Source: Peltaster fructicola
Lineage: Eukaryota > Ascomycota > Dothideomycetes
Length of the DNA: 64,000 nt
Assembly: GCA_001592805.2 (NCBI GenBank)
Contig: CP051142.1
Location: 992,001-1,056,000, forward strand
Direction of reading: 5' to 3'
The stretch's first letter is position 1. Every line of letters starts with the position of its first letter. Position numbers and translations under genes: made by a program. This document shows, piece by piece, positions 20,789 through 32,022 of this stretch. The notes under the pieces were generated by a model. The model had not been told where the DNA came from. It saw nothing but the letters and a program-made list of their open reading frames with translations, and did no database searches.

Positions 20789-22438
20789 TCGATGACTGCC
20801 AGAGCCGACTACCCATCTGCCGGCTGCGATTAAATGCCCTAGCCTGAGTGATACCGAGAATAGACGTACATTGTACTCAAGACGCATCATCGCAGAGGCG
20901 CCTTTGATGCAACATCAGCTATAAGCTTTCAATACAAGCGAACACGCACACGACCTGGGTTAGGACAGATCATTAGATCGTGCAGACTCCACACATCGGC
21001 TTCGAAGTTTGCGTTACAGAATTCCTGTACGCACATGGGCAGATACACGTGCGTACTAAAGCCGTGCTGATCGCTGCACCTCTAGTCCGCGGGATGTTTC
21101 ACATCCCTACCGATGAAGGACAATCGACAGTCGCAATACAGGTTCGTGCGAGATCTAATCACAGGAGATATCCCATGCATGATCGCTGTCATCAACAGCA
21201 CGAACACCTGGTCTATCCGGTTGCTATTTCTATACTGAAACAAGGGCAAATAGACTAACGGCTGCCATACTTCTCTCAGAAGAGGTCTCAACCTCCGAGT
21301 CATGCCGACTAGGCTCAGGGCGATCACCGTTTCGTTACTCGAATCGGTAGTCCGCACTCTTTAGCATCTCGACCGACCCGATCACAATCACTTCTGCTTA
21401 TTTTGTGTTAGCGATCGAGCTTGCGACAAGGGCAAGCCGCATGCACTACCTGTTCAGGTCTCGAGATTAGCAGTCAATGTAGTGTCAACGCCTGCTGGCG
21501 TACATCGCAATGATGTCTACGTGCCTGACTCGTTGAGACGTTCATGCTGTGGAACGAGGATCTGTCAAGCCTCCTGCATGGTGAGGCTGGAGGTAGCCTG
21601 GAGTCTGCGGTGTAGCCGTCTTACAGTCGTGCATGCGGCACATCATTCTTTCGACAACCAATGAGAGAGCTGCTCGTCTTGTGCGACTGATGGACAGATG
21701 CCTGAGGAGACACCTTGGGTCCATTATCCAACAAGGCCCAGCCATTCAGTGGTCGACTCTATACGCGGACGAGTGATCGGTGGAAAAACATGGTCTCCAC
21801 TCGCAATTAGTGGCAGCCCTGGGACGATGCCTGGTCTACGGAGCTACAGGCCCGACGCTACACGCCTCCGAGCACGAATGTCGTCTTTTCGACCCTCTGT
21901 ACAGTGCGAGGACTCAGTCATCGATGTGGATGCTATGATTAGCCACGATTGAACAACCGCAAAAGCTAAATGTTACCGGCACAGCGATGATAAAGCAAAA
22001 GTATGTGCATGCACGCGCTCTACACGCGAGCTTGCTAAAATTAGCTGTCCTGCAGCTCGAAAGGTGGCTAATAGTGACACACGGGCTGTGTGCTTGCTTG
22101 CTCGCCCAGGTCTTGTCGCAGGTCGTCAACAATGACGCACTCGGATCTGCTGCAGCTTCATGATCACTTGTTCATCTGCTCTGTTACTCGATTAGGTCGT
22201 GGGTCCACTGCACCGGCGACCACTGCACTGGGACTCGCTGGTCTCTCAGCTCAGGCTCACCGCATCCGAGGCTGGACGACTCGAAGCACATCTCTGGGCG
22301 AAGGACAACCAGCAGCGTCACGGCCACCAGGTATCTTTACTGTGCCTCACTGCATGATGGCGACAAACGGTCGTGTCTTGCGCAACCTTGCCCTTGGTAA
22401 TGCGGCGTTCAGCGGTTAGCTCTTAGGTTTAGCCACTT

Positions 22439-22498
22439 GTCTCTTCGCCCATAGCCCCCACGACGTACCTGTAAGAGGAGGTCGAGGGGCGGAGAGAC
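22439..22498. repeat. Extended inverted repeat (hairpin-forming)
   Basis: The left arm GTCTCTTCGCCC (22439-22450) pairs with the right arm GGGGCGGAGAGAC (22486-22498), with one bulge or wobble. Inside the loop, CCCCCACGAC and GTCGAGGGG offer a competing pairing. The element could fold in DNA or RNA. No gene end lies close enough for it to be an obvious terminator. Confidence 0.6.
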
Positions 22499-23211
22499 AA
22501 GGCTTCTCACCCAAAGAGGACCACGAGCAATACCACGCGAGAGCCTTCTGAGATAGCTATACGCGCAACAAGGTTGATGACGGTCTCCTAAGCCCTAGCG
22601 TGCTGCCCGTCGTCCGCTGTACAGAAGAGAGTTTCACTCTAGCTACAGCATGCACTCTGCGAGCCAGGACCTAGAGTAGAGCCAAACGGTTCGGCATAGT
22701 AGGCCCGCCGTCCAGGATCAAGTCTGACAGGGATGTTTGAACCTATCTTCATGGGTCTCAGCTTCTCCATCGACTATACCACAAGTGTCTAGTAAGTGTT
22801 GGTGTCCTAAGCACATGGCTCACTTGATTGCACGTTTGACACTCTCTCTAACCTAAACCAAGGGCGCAGTACCTGGGTTGTGACGAGTAGTGACCGCCCT
22901 TCTAATTCAGACGAAACATTATCTCTGAGATGGTGGCTTTCTTGGGGTTGGATGTTGGTTCGTTACGTTCATCACTTACCATCTTTAGAGCATGAGCCTC
23001 ACTCGCGCATATAACCATTGTCAACACCCCATCTTCATCCCATTTACCATGTCTTTCCAAAAGGTCCCTCATTTCCAGCTGATCATCTAAAGTAAGCAAA
23101 ACGCCTCTTCCTTCCCGAGCGCCCGCTAGGCACAACATTCCCTCGAATCAAAGAAAAGGCTTGCTGGCTATATCGATTACTTCTTCCAACTCAGGTCGTC
23201 TGCCTGAAATC

Positions 23212-24657
23212 ATGCTCTCTCAAGACACCGCTGTACAGTCATTGCTACAGTCTCCATCACTACTCGGCGCTCGCATGAGCTCTCAGCCACTACCATCTCC
23301 ACAACAACCTCGCGCTCCTCTATACTCGGCGACACATCAGTCGGGAGGAATCAGGAAGAAAGCCACTACTTCCTCCCGTCATCGAGCCGTATCCTCTTCT
23401 TACGCAGAGCGACTTCACCACCTCGCTCTCGAGCAGTCCACTGCTGCAGAGAACGGCTTCACATCTCCACAACAAGTAGCACAGCAGCTCAACCCAGAAT
23501 CAGGTCTCAACTGGTTGACGCCGCAGCAGTCACCAGAGCCATCGTGCTTCTTCCAAGAACCTGTTCAGATCGACCAGTTCCAGTGGGCAGCACCAACTCC
23601 TCCTCGATCAGACTCGGGCCTACCTACGCTGCCAGCCGACGTTGGTGACGAGTCAGTGGTGCCTCCCTCATCAGGTGTGAGCACGCCAGAGACATTTGCT
23701 TTCGAATCAACAACTGCTGCAGACATGAGGTATGCTTACAAGTGATATTCGTCCCGACCATGACTGACCACATAACAGCTCTCTCGGTTTCCTTCTCCCT
23801 CAGCAATACGCGAATGGAGGCTACTCGCAAGATGGGAACAGTAAGCACACACATGTTCCTCGTCCATCACACTCTAACATCAGCTCTAGATGCATCCTAC
23901 TCGATGGACTCTGGCTACCCAGCACGAACACAACCAACGACAGCAGGTGCACCACAATACGGACAGACGATCTCGTCGAGTCCATCGTTCTACCAAAGCC
24001 GAGCAGTGCCAGCAACACAGACCGAGCGACGACCATCCGATCTCTCTGCCTACAACAGCGCAGCACGAAGAATGACAGGTCCATACGACTCGCCGGCACA
24101 CAGCGAGTACCCTGTTCAGTCTCAGAGCATCCCGTCGATGAGCGGTGTGTCGACTGCCAGTCCAATGGCTTCACCAGTGCCAGGAGCATCTAGCATGGCG
24201 CCTCACTACGCCGGCATCACACGGTAAGCTATCTTGTAACGCCGTAAATGATCCTCAACTAATGTAGCACAGATCCCCAGCCATGTACGACAGCCAGTTT
24301 TACGGCTCAGCTTACACTTCAGCCCCAGCTGCATCGCAGATGTACGCGCCAGCTCCAAGCACGGTGTATCCTGCTTCCTACCAAGGAGGAAGCATGGACT
24401 CGGTCAGTCGATCCTCAGAGGTACGCAGTGCCTCTCAGAAGCCCAAGCCTCAATGTTGGGACCACGGTTGTAACGGCAGACAATTCTCGACCTTCAGCAA
24501 TCTGCTACGACACCAGCGAGAGAAGTCGGGCACAGCACAGAAGTCCTACTGTCCCAAGTGCGGCGCTGAGTTTACTCGAACCACTGCACGCAATGGACAT
24601 CTTGCTCACGATAAGTGTACCAAAGGCCGTCGACTGTCAGAGGATAGAGGCATGTGA
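23212..24657 (+). CDS. Four-exon protein with C-terminal degenerate C2H2-type zinc fingers
   Basis: Exons are 23212-23729, 23779-23840, 23884-24223 and 24273-24657, giving 434 residues. The introns (49, 43 and 49 nt) have GTATGC, GTAAGC and GTAAGC donors and CTGAC/CTAAC-like branch sites. Residues 1-340 are Ser/Pro/Gln/Tyr-rich and look disordered. The C-terminus has CWDHGC (C-x4-C) followed by [16 protein letters not shown], and then [20 protein letters not shown] with DKC. The second unit is C-x2-C-x12-H-x5-C. The first lacks a clear second His. The layout suggests a fungal nuclear regulator with non-standard fingers; targets are unknown. Exon joins were chosen because each keeps frame and composition continuous. 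The start is the first ATG of the frame; the open frame upstream begins on TTG. Confidence 0.8.
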
Positions 24658-26552
24658 GGCTTCGTTGGATCTGCGGTTCTTCGATGCTTTTTCGTGCTGT
24701 GGCACAGTTAGGAGTTTACTTGTGCAGCGGCGTCAGTGGTCCAGGATTGTTACGAAGAACAGAACTTAAGCATCACGATTGGGGAACGATCGTGGCTACG
24801 AAATGCATATGAAACCGGCGCAACTATCATCTAGACCTTTCATCTCTGATCGCGGGAAAGGGATTAGCTGTACTATACCCAAAGGATTTTGTTACTCATA
24901 CCCAGCTCAAGTTCCATGCGTCATGTTGACCACTTTGCTGCCTGCTACTGGAAGAATGACGCTGGCCGCGGCTCCCGGTCGCCCATGATTGGCACTGGGT
25001 GGAAGCATCTTGAGGACATCGAGGTGTTGAAGGTCTGCTCGGAGTGGCCGAAGTGATCGTCCTCGTGCAATGACCGAAGTGGATCGACCATCCACAGCGT
25101 CGGTAACGAGACCTAAGCTGCTCAAGGTATGTCAAGCGTGGACCGCGAAGACGGTCCTATGCCTATCGAAAGCGTGTTCGCAACGCTCGTACATCTGTGA
25201 AGCTTGTCCGTTCGTCGCTGCGATAACAGATATAGGTCAGCGTTCGTCCTGTCGCCAGGCTAGGGTTGCACCAGTCATAGACCCCAAATTGTTGATCAAT
25301 CTCAGCCGCTGATCAAGCGAACAACATTCTCAAAAGTTGGAATTGGTCGCAGCAGGTCAGGCTGCACCCATATCGCTCGACACCAACACACCACGTATGC
25401 CCACAACGTACAGATACGAGTCCGACAAGTGTCAGCATAGTCCGACCATCCGAGTACGACGGCCTGGTCTGATCACGCGCAATTACTCGCGAGGAGCGTG
25501 AGCGCCTATTGGAGACGAGATGAGGTCCAGTAGAGCAACCGCAGATTAGTGCTAGCCTCAGCGATGGGCCACTAAGACTCATGCTGATCTTTGCCTGACA
25601 GCACGAGCTCCTCAGGCCAAGCGAGCCACTTCCAGGACTGGCGAATGGGTGCTCGAGCAGATGCTCCATCATTCTGCTGTGCCTCTCGTGCGGCGTGGGA
25701 TCATGGAGTACTCGATGGTGAGTGCAATCCATCCATACGATCGTCGTGGCAAGACAGGACGCGCAATCCTTTTCGGACCGCCGCAGTCAGCAACAATGAA
25801 CTGCATGGTGGAAGGAAGATCGCCTTCAGGCACAACAAGGTTGCGTAGTAGGAGCATTACGCGCACATACAGGCTCGGATGCTCAGTCAGTCAAGAGCTT
25901 ACCTGTTGATGATCAGTGACATCCGGGCTGCGGGTCAGCTCGCAACGGAGCACACAACGTAGATCGACCTAGTTCCGCGCACATGTCGTGCTCGATTAGA
26001 GGAGGACCAGGCTGGTGCTGATTGTCAGTTATCGATGTAACGCTAGCTTAGCATCTCCGCCCCGAGTGCTGCTCGTTGCGGCGTAGAGTGACAGGCCCAT
26101 CGTCATCTGTATGTACGGCTGAGAAAGCTTGATGAGCGCATGCGAAAATAGACTGTCCGGTGTAAACCTTGGCGATGTCGCTGCGTGCGTCATGTAGATA
26201 CATCACTCTCGGACAGCTGACTCGTGTGCTCAGGCGGAACACAACGTCACTTGCTCGAGCATGAATCATCTCGAACATTGTCAACGTTATGATGACTGCA
26301 CTTAACTGATCTCACAGAGTACAGTCTTCACAACTCTCGGACAGGCCGACTTTCACGAAGTCATACACGTAATCGCAAACACACCGATAATGTACAGACA
26401 AGTCAACCAGATGTTCCGCAAGCACATCGCGCACACAAATCATCGTGGTTTAAGGAAGTCTTTACGGCAGCGGCGTATAGCAAGAGTTGGTTGAGTGAAT
26501 AGCACAATCATAGAGAAGTCAACAGTGTTTGGAAAGCTGGATCCCGTGTGGC
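24658..26552. other. Gene-poor 1.9-kb stretch
   Basis: Short overlapping frames (for example 25313-25732 minus and 25649-25909 plus) have no recognisable domain and atypical Cys/Ser/Arg composition, so I do not call them. The region should contain the 3' UTR of the zinc-finger gene and the promoter of the GTPase gene. No repeat array is seen. Confidence 0.55.
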
Positions 26553-29052
26553 ATGGCCAGTATCTTCACGTGGGAGAGCGACACTCCAAGAGTGTCGTCG
26601 CCATGGCTGCAAAACATCAGTGACAGTGATGTCGACTCGCCGGCGGTCAACGTCGTGAGTGGCTTTCTTGGCGATGGGCGGAGTCAGACGACCAGTACAA
26701 GGATCACTCGTCTGCAAGCAGAGCCTCAAGAAGGCCCGGTAGAGTATAAGCTCCATCTGTTGCTCCGTCCCAGGCGCAAGTTCAAGCTGCTCAGCACTGG
26801 CGCCTTTGTGGCAGGATCGCAGCGATCCGATACCGGTATCGACAATGCCGCAGAACTCGCTCAGTCCACGACTCCTCTATCGCCTGCCCATCCAGCCACG
26901 ACGCAGCAGACACGCCAACACAGGCTGCAGCAGTTGACGACACAACTACTCTGGCGGCTTCAGCAATCTTCGCCGCACCACACTTCTTCAGCCACGAACT
27001 ATATCCTGCCAACTCTTCCGGAAGCTCTTCCAGAACTTCAAGCACCGCAACAACCTGGCAAGCTCTTACACGGTCTTGAGGAGAGCCAGGGTGCCCTGTA
27101 CGAGATCGGCGTGTCTGACGATGGTACCTTGGTGGGACTTGCTGAAGATGAGCTACAAGAGAGTCTGAACAACCTTAGCGCCATGGCCGCATGTCTTGGA
27201 TGCACTGTCGAGGTTCTGCGGAAACAAGCTGTGGGTCACTGTGAGTGGGTCGATCTAGCGAAGAAGAACAAGAAGTCAGCTCTACGACGAAGTCCATTGT
27301 TCGTGGCGGAGGCGCTGGTTAAGCCTCACTTGCAAGGACAGGATGCTCATTCCGATGCCATGGTTGACACTTTGGCGAAGAAAACAGCCAATCTTGCATT
27401 CGGCGCTGCTGATCAGCTTCGACTGACCCTCACAGGCCCGACGATGTCTGGCAAGTCCACGCTGCTTGGCACTCTCACCACATCAACTCTAGACACTGGC
27501 AGAGGCAAGAGTCGATTGTCTCTGTTCAAGCACAGACATGAGATCACTTCTGGAATCACTAGCTCGGTCACTCAAGAGCTGTTCGGGTATCAGGACTCAG
27601 CCGATGGCGATGTTGAGGTAGTGAACTATGCTACTGAGAATGTTGCATCCTGGATTGACATTCATGCAGCTTCTGCTGACTGTCGCCTCGTCTTTGTCTC
27701 GGACTCAGCTGGACATCCACGCTATCGCCGAACTACTGTCAGAAGTCTTGTTGGCTGGGCACCGCATTGGACCCTTTTCTGCATCCCAGCTAACGAGGCG
27801 GATGATGCTGCTACGACGCAACCTGAGATGGATGTCGCGGGTTCGCAGCTCGATCTTTGCCTCAGACTCAAGCTACCTCTGGTAGTTGTCATCACCAAAC
27901 TCGATCTTGCCTCGCGCACCAGCTTGAGAACCAGCCTCACAAAGGTGCTCGATGCACTAAAGGCTGCTGGTCGCAAAGCATCCATCTTTCCGAACGCAGC
28001 CACCGACCAGTTCGTAGGGATTGTCGAGTCAGCTCTTGTCGACAAAGCGTGCGATGTAGTTGTGCCACTTCTGAACGACGCCATCCACACAGTGCCGATC
28101 GTACTCACCAGCGCAGTACAAGGCACTGGTATACGGAACCTACACGCCCTGCTGCATGAGCTCCCGATTCCTATTATATCGAGTCTGCCCCAACGAACGA
28201 TCTATCATGTTGAAGATGTATACAGTAAGCCAGCGGAAGTCGCAGGCATCATTCTCAGTGGCCATCTGCGCTCCGGCGAAATTGTCGTCGGAGATGAGAT
28301 GGTGCTTGGTCCGTTCACGAGGCAAGACCTACTGGATGATTCTGACTCCGAAGACGTTGTGGCAAGACGTGCTAGCACACAGCTAACAACGTCGAGATCT
28401 TTCCCGGGTGCTCTACACGTACGGCGAGGACTCTCTGTTACAACGCAGAACTTTGTACCTGGCCAGGAGTGGAAGAGATTCAGCGTCTCAAGTATACGTA
28501 ACCTGCGACTACCAAGCCATTCTCTGCTTGCAGGACAAGTCGGGACGATTGCTATCGTGCCTTGCGACAGCACAACCGACATCTCCTCTCGCACGAGTAC
28601 GTAAGGGAATGGTGCTCACCCATGTTGCGCCAGCCACAACTCGCACTTTCACAGCAGAGTTTGATCGACAGGATCTTGAAGCCGTGGCTGTCGGCAACCA
28701 TGTCGTGCTCTATATAGCTAGCATCCGTGCTTCGGCCAAGATCCTCTGCACAGAATCTGTAGAGTCAAACTCGCCATCGGAGCCTGGCACAGCCAATGAT
28801 GCACCATTCGACTTTGAGGATGATGTCGAGAACGACCAGAAGTTGCAAGAGTCGATCACAGGCGTGTCTTCTGCACAACGTCTGCATGTCACCTTCGCTT
28901 TTGAGTCGGGCAGAGAATTCGTCATGCTCGACGACAAGGTCCTGGTCATGCCAGGAGGTGGGCCAAGCCTTACTATAAAGAATGAGAGAGGTCGCAAAGG
29001 TATAGCTGGCCTGGATGGCTTCGTAGGCAGAATAGTAGAGCTACTTGGCTAG
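26553..29052 (+). CDS. GTPBP1/2-type translational GTPase-like protein, with an apparent frameshift
   Basis: The first ATG of the frame gives MASIFTWESD. A ~285-residue N-terminal region is followed by a GTPase domain with G1 GPTMSGKST (~294-302), a G2 Thr in TSGITSSV, G3 DSAGHPRY (~383) and G4 TKLD (~447). Beta-barrel domains follow. Near 28585-28600 the frame ends in SSRTST-stop, whereas the next frame reads RVRKGMVLTHVAP, the family's RKGMV strand, and continues to 29052. There is no intron of usable size. The context ATCTCCTCTCGCACGAG would be restored by one extra TC unit (DISSLARVRKGMV). Relatives act in ribosome rescue and mRNA surveillance; the fungal function is not established. It could be a real lesion or a sequence error. 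The gene is convergent with RSC1/2, with 57 bp between stops. Confidence 0.83.
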
Positions 29053-29109
29053 ATCTGAGCTCCTCGCGTTATTCCCTTGATTCATACCGTCATTAGCTTG
29101 TCCCACTGT

Positions 29110-31673
29110 TTAGACAATGCGTGTGTCGACGTCGTCCTTGAAGACGTTGTTCACAAGATCCACTTTACGGGAAGCATCACGTAGCTTGTCGTGAATAGCC
29201 AAGTCGGCCTGTCGACCGTAGACTGCAGATTGCAACTCAGCCAGATCATTCATCTCCGTCTCGCTCAAAGTATTCTTGCTGGCAGCACGAAGTTGTTCCT
29301 CGAGCACATGCAGAGCGCGCTGTTCCAGTACCGCAATGTCTTCCGATAATTGCGAGGCCTCTGCCACTCTGATTTTCTTGACCTCTGACTTCTGCAACTC
29401 TTCTTGTGCCTTGCGCTTCTCCTGTGCATCGAGAATCACTTGCGCACGACGTACCTTGGCGGCCAGCCATCGCACGCTGTGTCTGCCAATGTTCTTGGTA
29501 CCATCAGTTGGTATGATCGGAGGGGCAGTGAAAAAGAGTATGCGGCCTTGTTCATCACGTCGGTATTGCTCCCGGATTTGCGCTGGTATCGAAAGATTCG
29601 CTTGGTCCGGCAAGGTGTACACTTCGATTGGTGGTGGATCGCGGTATGAAGAAGCAGACGCAACGCTAGGGCGTGGCGGATATGCTGAAGTGTTCTGAAC
29701 ACTCGTCGGTCCTTGACTGTATGACGGTGCTGTCGGCAGAACTGGACGCACGGTCTGTTGTGGCGTCAGTGTAGCATAACTCTGCGTGGTTGGAGGTCTA
29801 GCCTGTGGTGTCTGCGAGTATGCGCCAGATTGAGGCGCTCCATATGATGGCTTGAAGGTGTGCTGAGTTTGACGTGAAGCGTGCAGCAGTCTAGCTTGTT
29901 CCACGACCTGTGACATCAATCCTCGCGGTGGTGTGGGCACTTTAGGAGGCGGCGGAGGAGTAGGCTCTGGTGGGAGTGAATCGCGATCAGTTCTGGTCCT
30001 GCGGTGGACTGCTCCAATCTTTGGTGGAGCACCATCTGCGCCCCAGGTGGGCTTAGGAAGCTCATCTGTGTCCTGCTGGTCATCGCGCAAGAGGTACTTA
30101 ATTGGCGAGGGATGCTTTTTCATCCGCTTGGGCTGCTCATAGAGATCCATGTCGTAATCGCGATCTCTGACCTCGTCAGGCAGACAGCTTGCCCATGTCT
30201 TGATCTTGTTGAACAAGTGCTTCTCTTCATTATAGCGAGCCTCACAGACATAGATCTCAATGCCCTGTGCGAGCCCGCGTGGTCGTCCTTTGAAATAGCG
30301 AGTCGTGAACATGATGAAGCATCTTCCCTCAATCTCCTCCACATGATGATCTTTGTAGCGTCCAGTTTTGACGACTTCGTGCTCGAAGAAATGCTTGTCG
30401 AATCTATGCACAGTCTGCTCAGGACGATAGTACCAGCAGACATTAACCATAGCCTGTCCGCTCGGATTGCGATATGTGCGATAGATTTGACTCGGTATCG
30501 GCTTTGTCAGATCGTTGGGATTCTGGATATGAACCCAATCGCCAACCCTGTAGAGCTCGCCATTGTGCAGAATACCCTCGGGCATAGGCATCTTACCCTC
30601 ATCGTCAACAAATGAGGAGTCAGACTTTGCCTTCTCGATGTCGTAGAGTCTGCCAGCCTCAACCTGCAAGGTCATGGCATCCTTGTAGATTTGCGACTCG
30701 TCAGTATTGTAGTTCTTGGCATTGTTGAACATGAGGTTGACATCGCCCATGAACTGCTCAAGGGATGTGTATTTCTTGCGTTTGACCTTGCGCTTGAGCA
30801 GATCGTAGGCCATAGGGTTCTTGACCTCCAGATAGTACTCCGGCATGACCTGCTTGTCGGGCAAGCGATCGAAGTGGCGGATCATATGTTGACCGCGGTT
30901 GTTCTTCGGCTTGCGAATACCCTTCAGGACTGCTTGGATGCGAGCTTCCATAGGCGTCAGCAGCTTGGGCGGTCTGCCACGGGCCCTCTTCGTCACTCCT
31001 CCCTCTTCGTTGGTGTCACGTTTGTGCAGGCTTGGTCGGCCTCGCTTTCGCTTCGGTGGTGCAGCTCCTTCGTCCTCGTCTTCTTCCTCGTCTTCCTCTG
31101 CTTCATCATCAGACTCTTCCTCTTCTTCTTCATTGTCCTCGGCTGGTACATCCTCGAACGTGGGAATCTCTCCTAGGTCTGGCAAGGTTGCGGTCGCCTT
31201 ATCTATCACCCCTTCGACCACCAGTTGTTGAAGGTTTCGTTCGAGCTGTGCTTTGATGACCAGCGCATCCTGGAATGCACCACTGTCCTGGCGATTGAAG
31301 ACCTGCGCGTTATGTGGGATCAAAGCGAAGTCGCGGACGAATTCGCCGAACGACTGATAGTGATGTAAGTTGACCTTCTGCTTGATGGTGGACAGCGCGA
31401 TCGGTTCCTTGATTGTGTCGTAGTATTCAGGCAGCACTCTCTTGTTGACCTTGCGGTGGAAGAGCTTAGATGGATCGAAGCCACTATGTACTGTCAGCAC
31501 AACATCGCAAGTAGTGCGCATATAACGTACTCCTCTGTGCGATAATCGTAGATTGCATTCAAGACCTTGGTCATGCCATCCCACTCCTTTTGAGGCAGCT
31601 GCGCGCCGGTATTCTCTGTCGATGGTACAGGCGTAGAGCTTGGACTTCTGTCTCGCTTCTTTGTGAAAGGCAT
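29110..31673 (-). CDS. RSC1: RSC chromatin-remodelling complex subunit Rsc1/Rsc2 (bromodomains, AT-hooks, BAH)
   Basis: Two exons (31531-31673 and 29110-31483) encode 838 residues. The 47-nt intron has a GTACGT donor and an ACATAG acceptor, joining ...YRTEE to DGFDPSKLF. The first bromodomain covers residues ~30-125 (KRVLPEYYDTIKEPIALS). An acidic run and two AT-hooks (KRKRGRPSLHK, KRARGRPPKLL) follow. Then come a second bromodomain (MPEYYLEVKNPMAYDLLK ... FNNAKNYN) and a BAH domain (YRVGDWVHIQNPND to KTWASCLPDEV). The C-terminal third is Pro/Gln-rich with a coiled coil. This domain order defines Rsc1/Rsc2, which recruit the RSC remodeller to acetylated nucleosomes. Its divergent neighbour is OTU1. 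Confidence 0.95.
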
Positions 31674-32022
31674 GCTTGCGCTCGTCGAGAAGCGCTAGCA
31701 TTGATGTAGGAAGCAAGTTACAAGTGATCTGAATGCTTGTAGTCAAGAGCTTCGCGCTTGACGCGTTCGCCTTGCAGGAAGATTATCCGAGTTTCGGCCG
31801 GAGGTAGTTGCCATTCACGGAAAGCCGTGGAAACTGCATGGATGATGAATATCCACAACACCTTCCACGTCTCGAGTTGGACCCTGCCTCAGTACTTGCC
31901 TTCATCGAGTGCTCTGTCATTCCAACCTGCATCAAGCAAATCTGACTCTGTGAGCACGCTTGTACAGCGAGTATATCATATCGCCACGCATATACAGTAA
32001 TATCACTTCCCTCACGGCCAAC
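31674..32022. promoter_or_regulatory. Divergent promoter RSC1/OTU1
   Basis: These 349 bp separate the two starts. An ACGCGT hexamer lies at 31761-31766. No gene is seen. Confidence 0.4.

Larger units (their letters stand above)
20646..23211. other. Gene-poor 2.6-kb stretch
   Basis: No frame here shows coding character; the longest candidates are short and overlap on both strands. It contains a perfect palindrome of alternating CATGCG at 20773-20788 and an extended inverted repeat at 22439-22498 (both listed separately). The right end must include the promoter and leader of the four-exon gene starting at 23212. Base composition is ordinary, with no sign of AT-rich RIP-mutated repeats. Confidence 0.6.

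Noticed and set aside
20646-23211. Degenerate transposon in the gene-poor stretch
   Set aside because: No terminal repeats, target duplications, transposase-like frame or RIP-like AT bias are visible.
25313-25732. 139-codon minus-strand frame in the gene-poor stretch
   Set aside because: It is rich in Cys, Ser and Arg, overlaps other random frames on both strands and shows no family motif or splice context.
30899-31256. Plus-strand Ser-rich and Leu-rich frames opposite RSC1
   Set aside because: They are antisense shadows of the acidic Glu/Asp run of RSC1.
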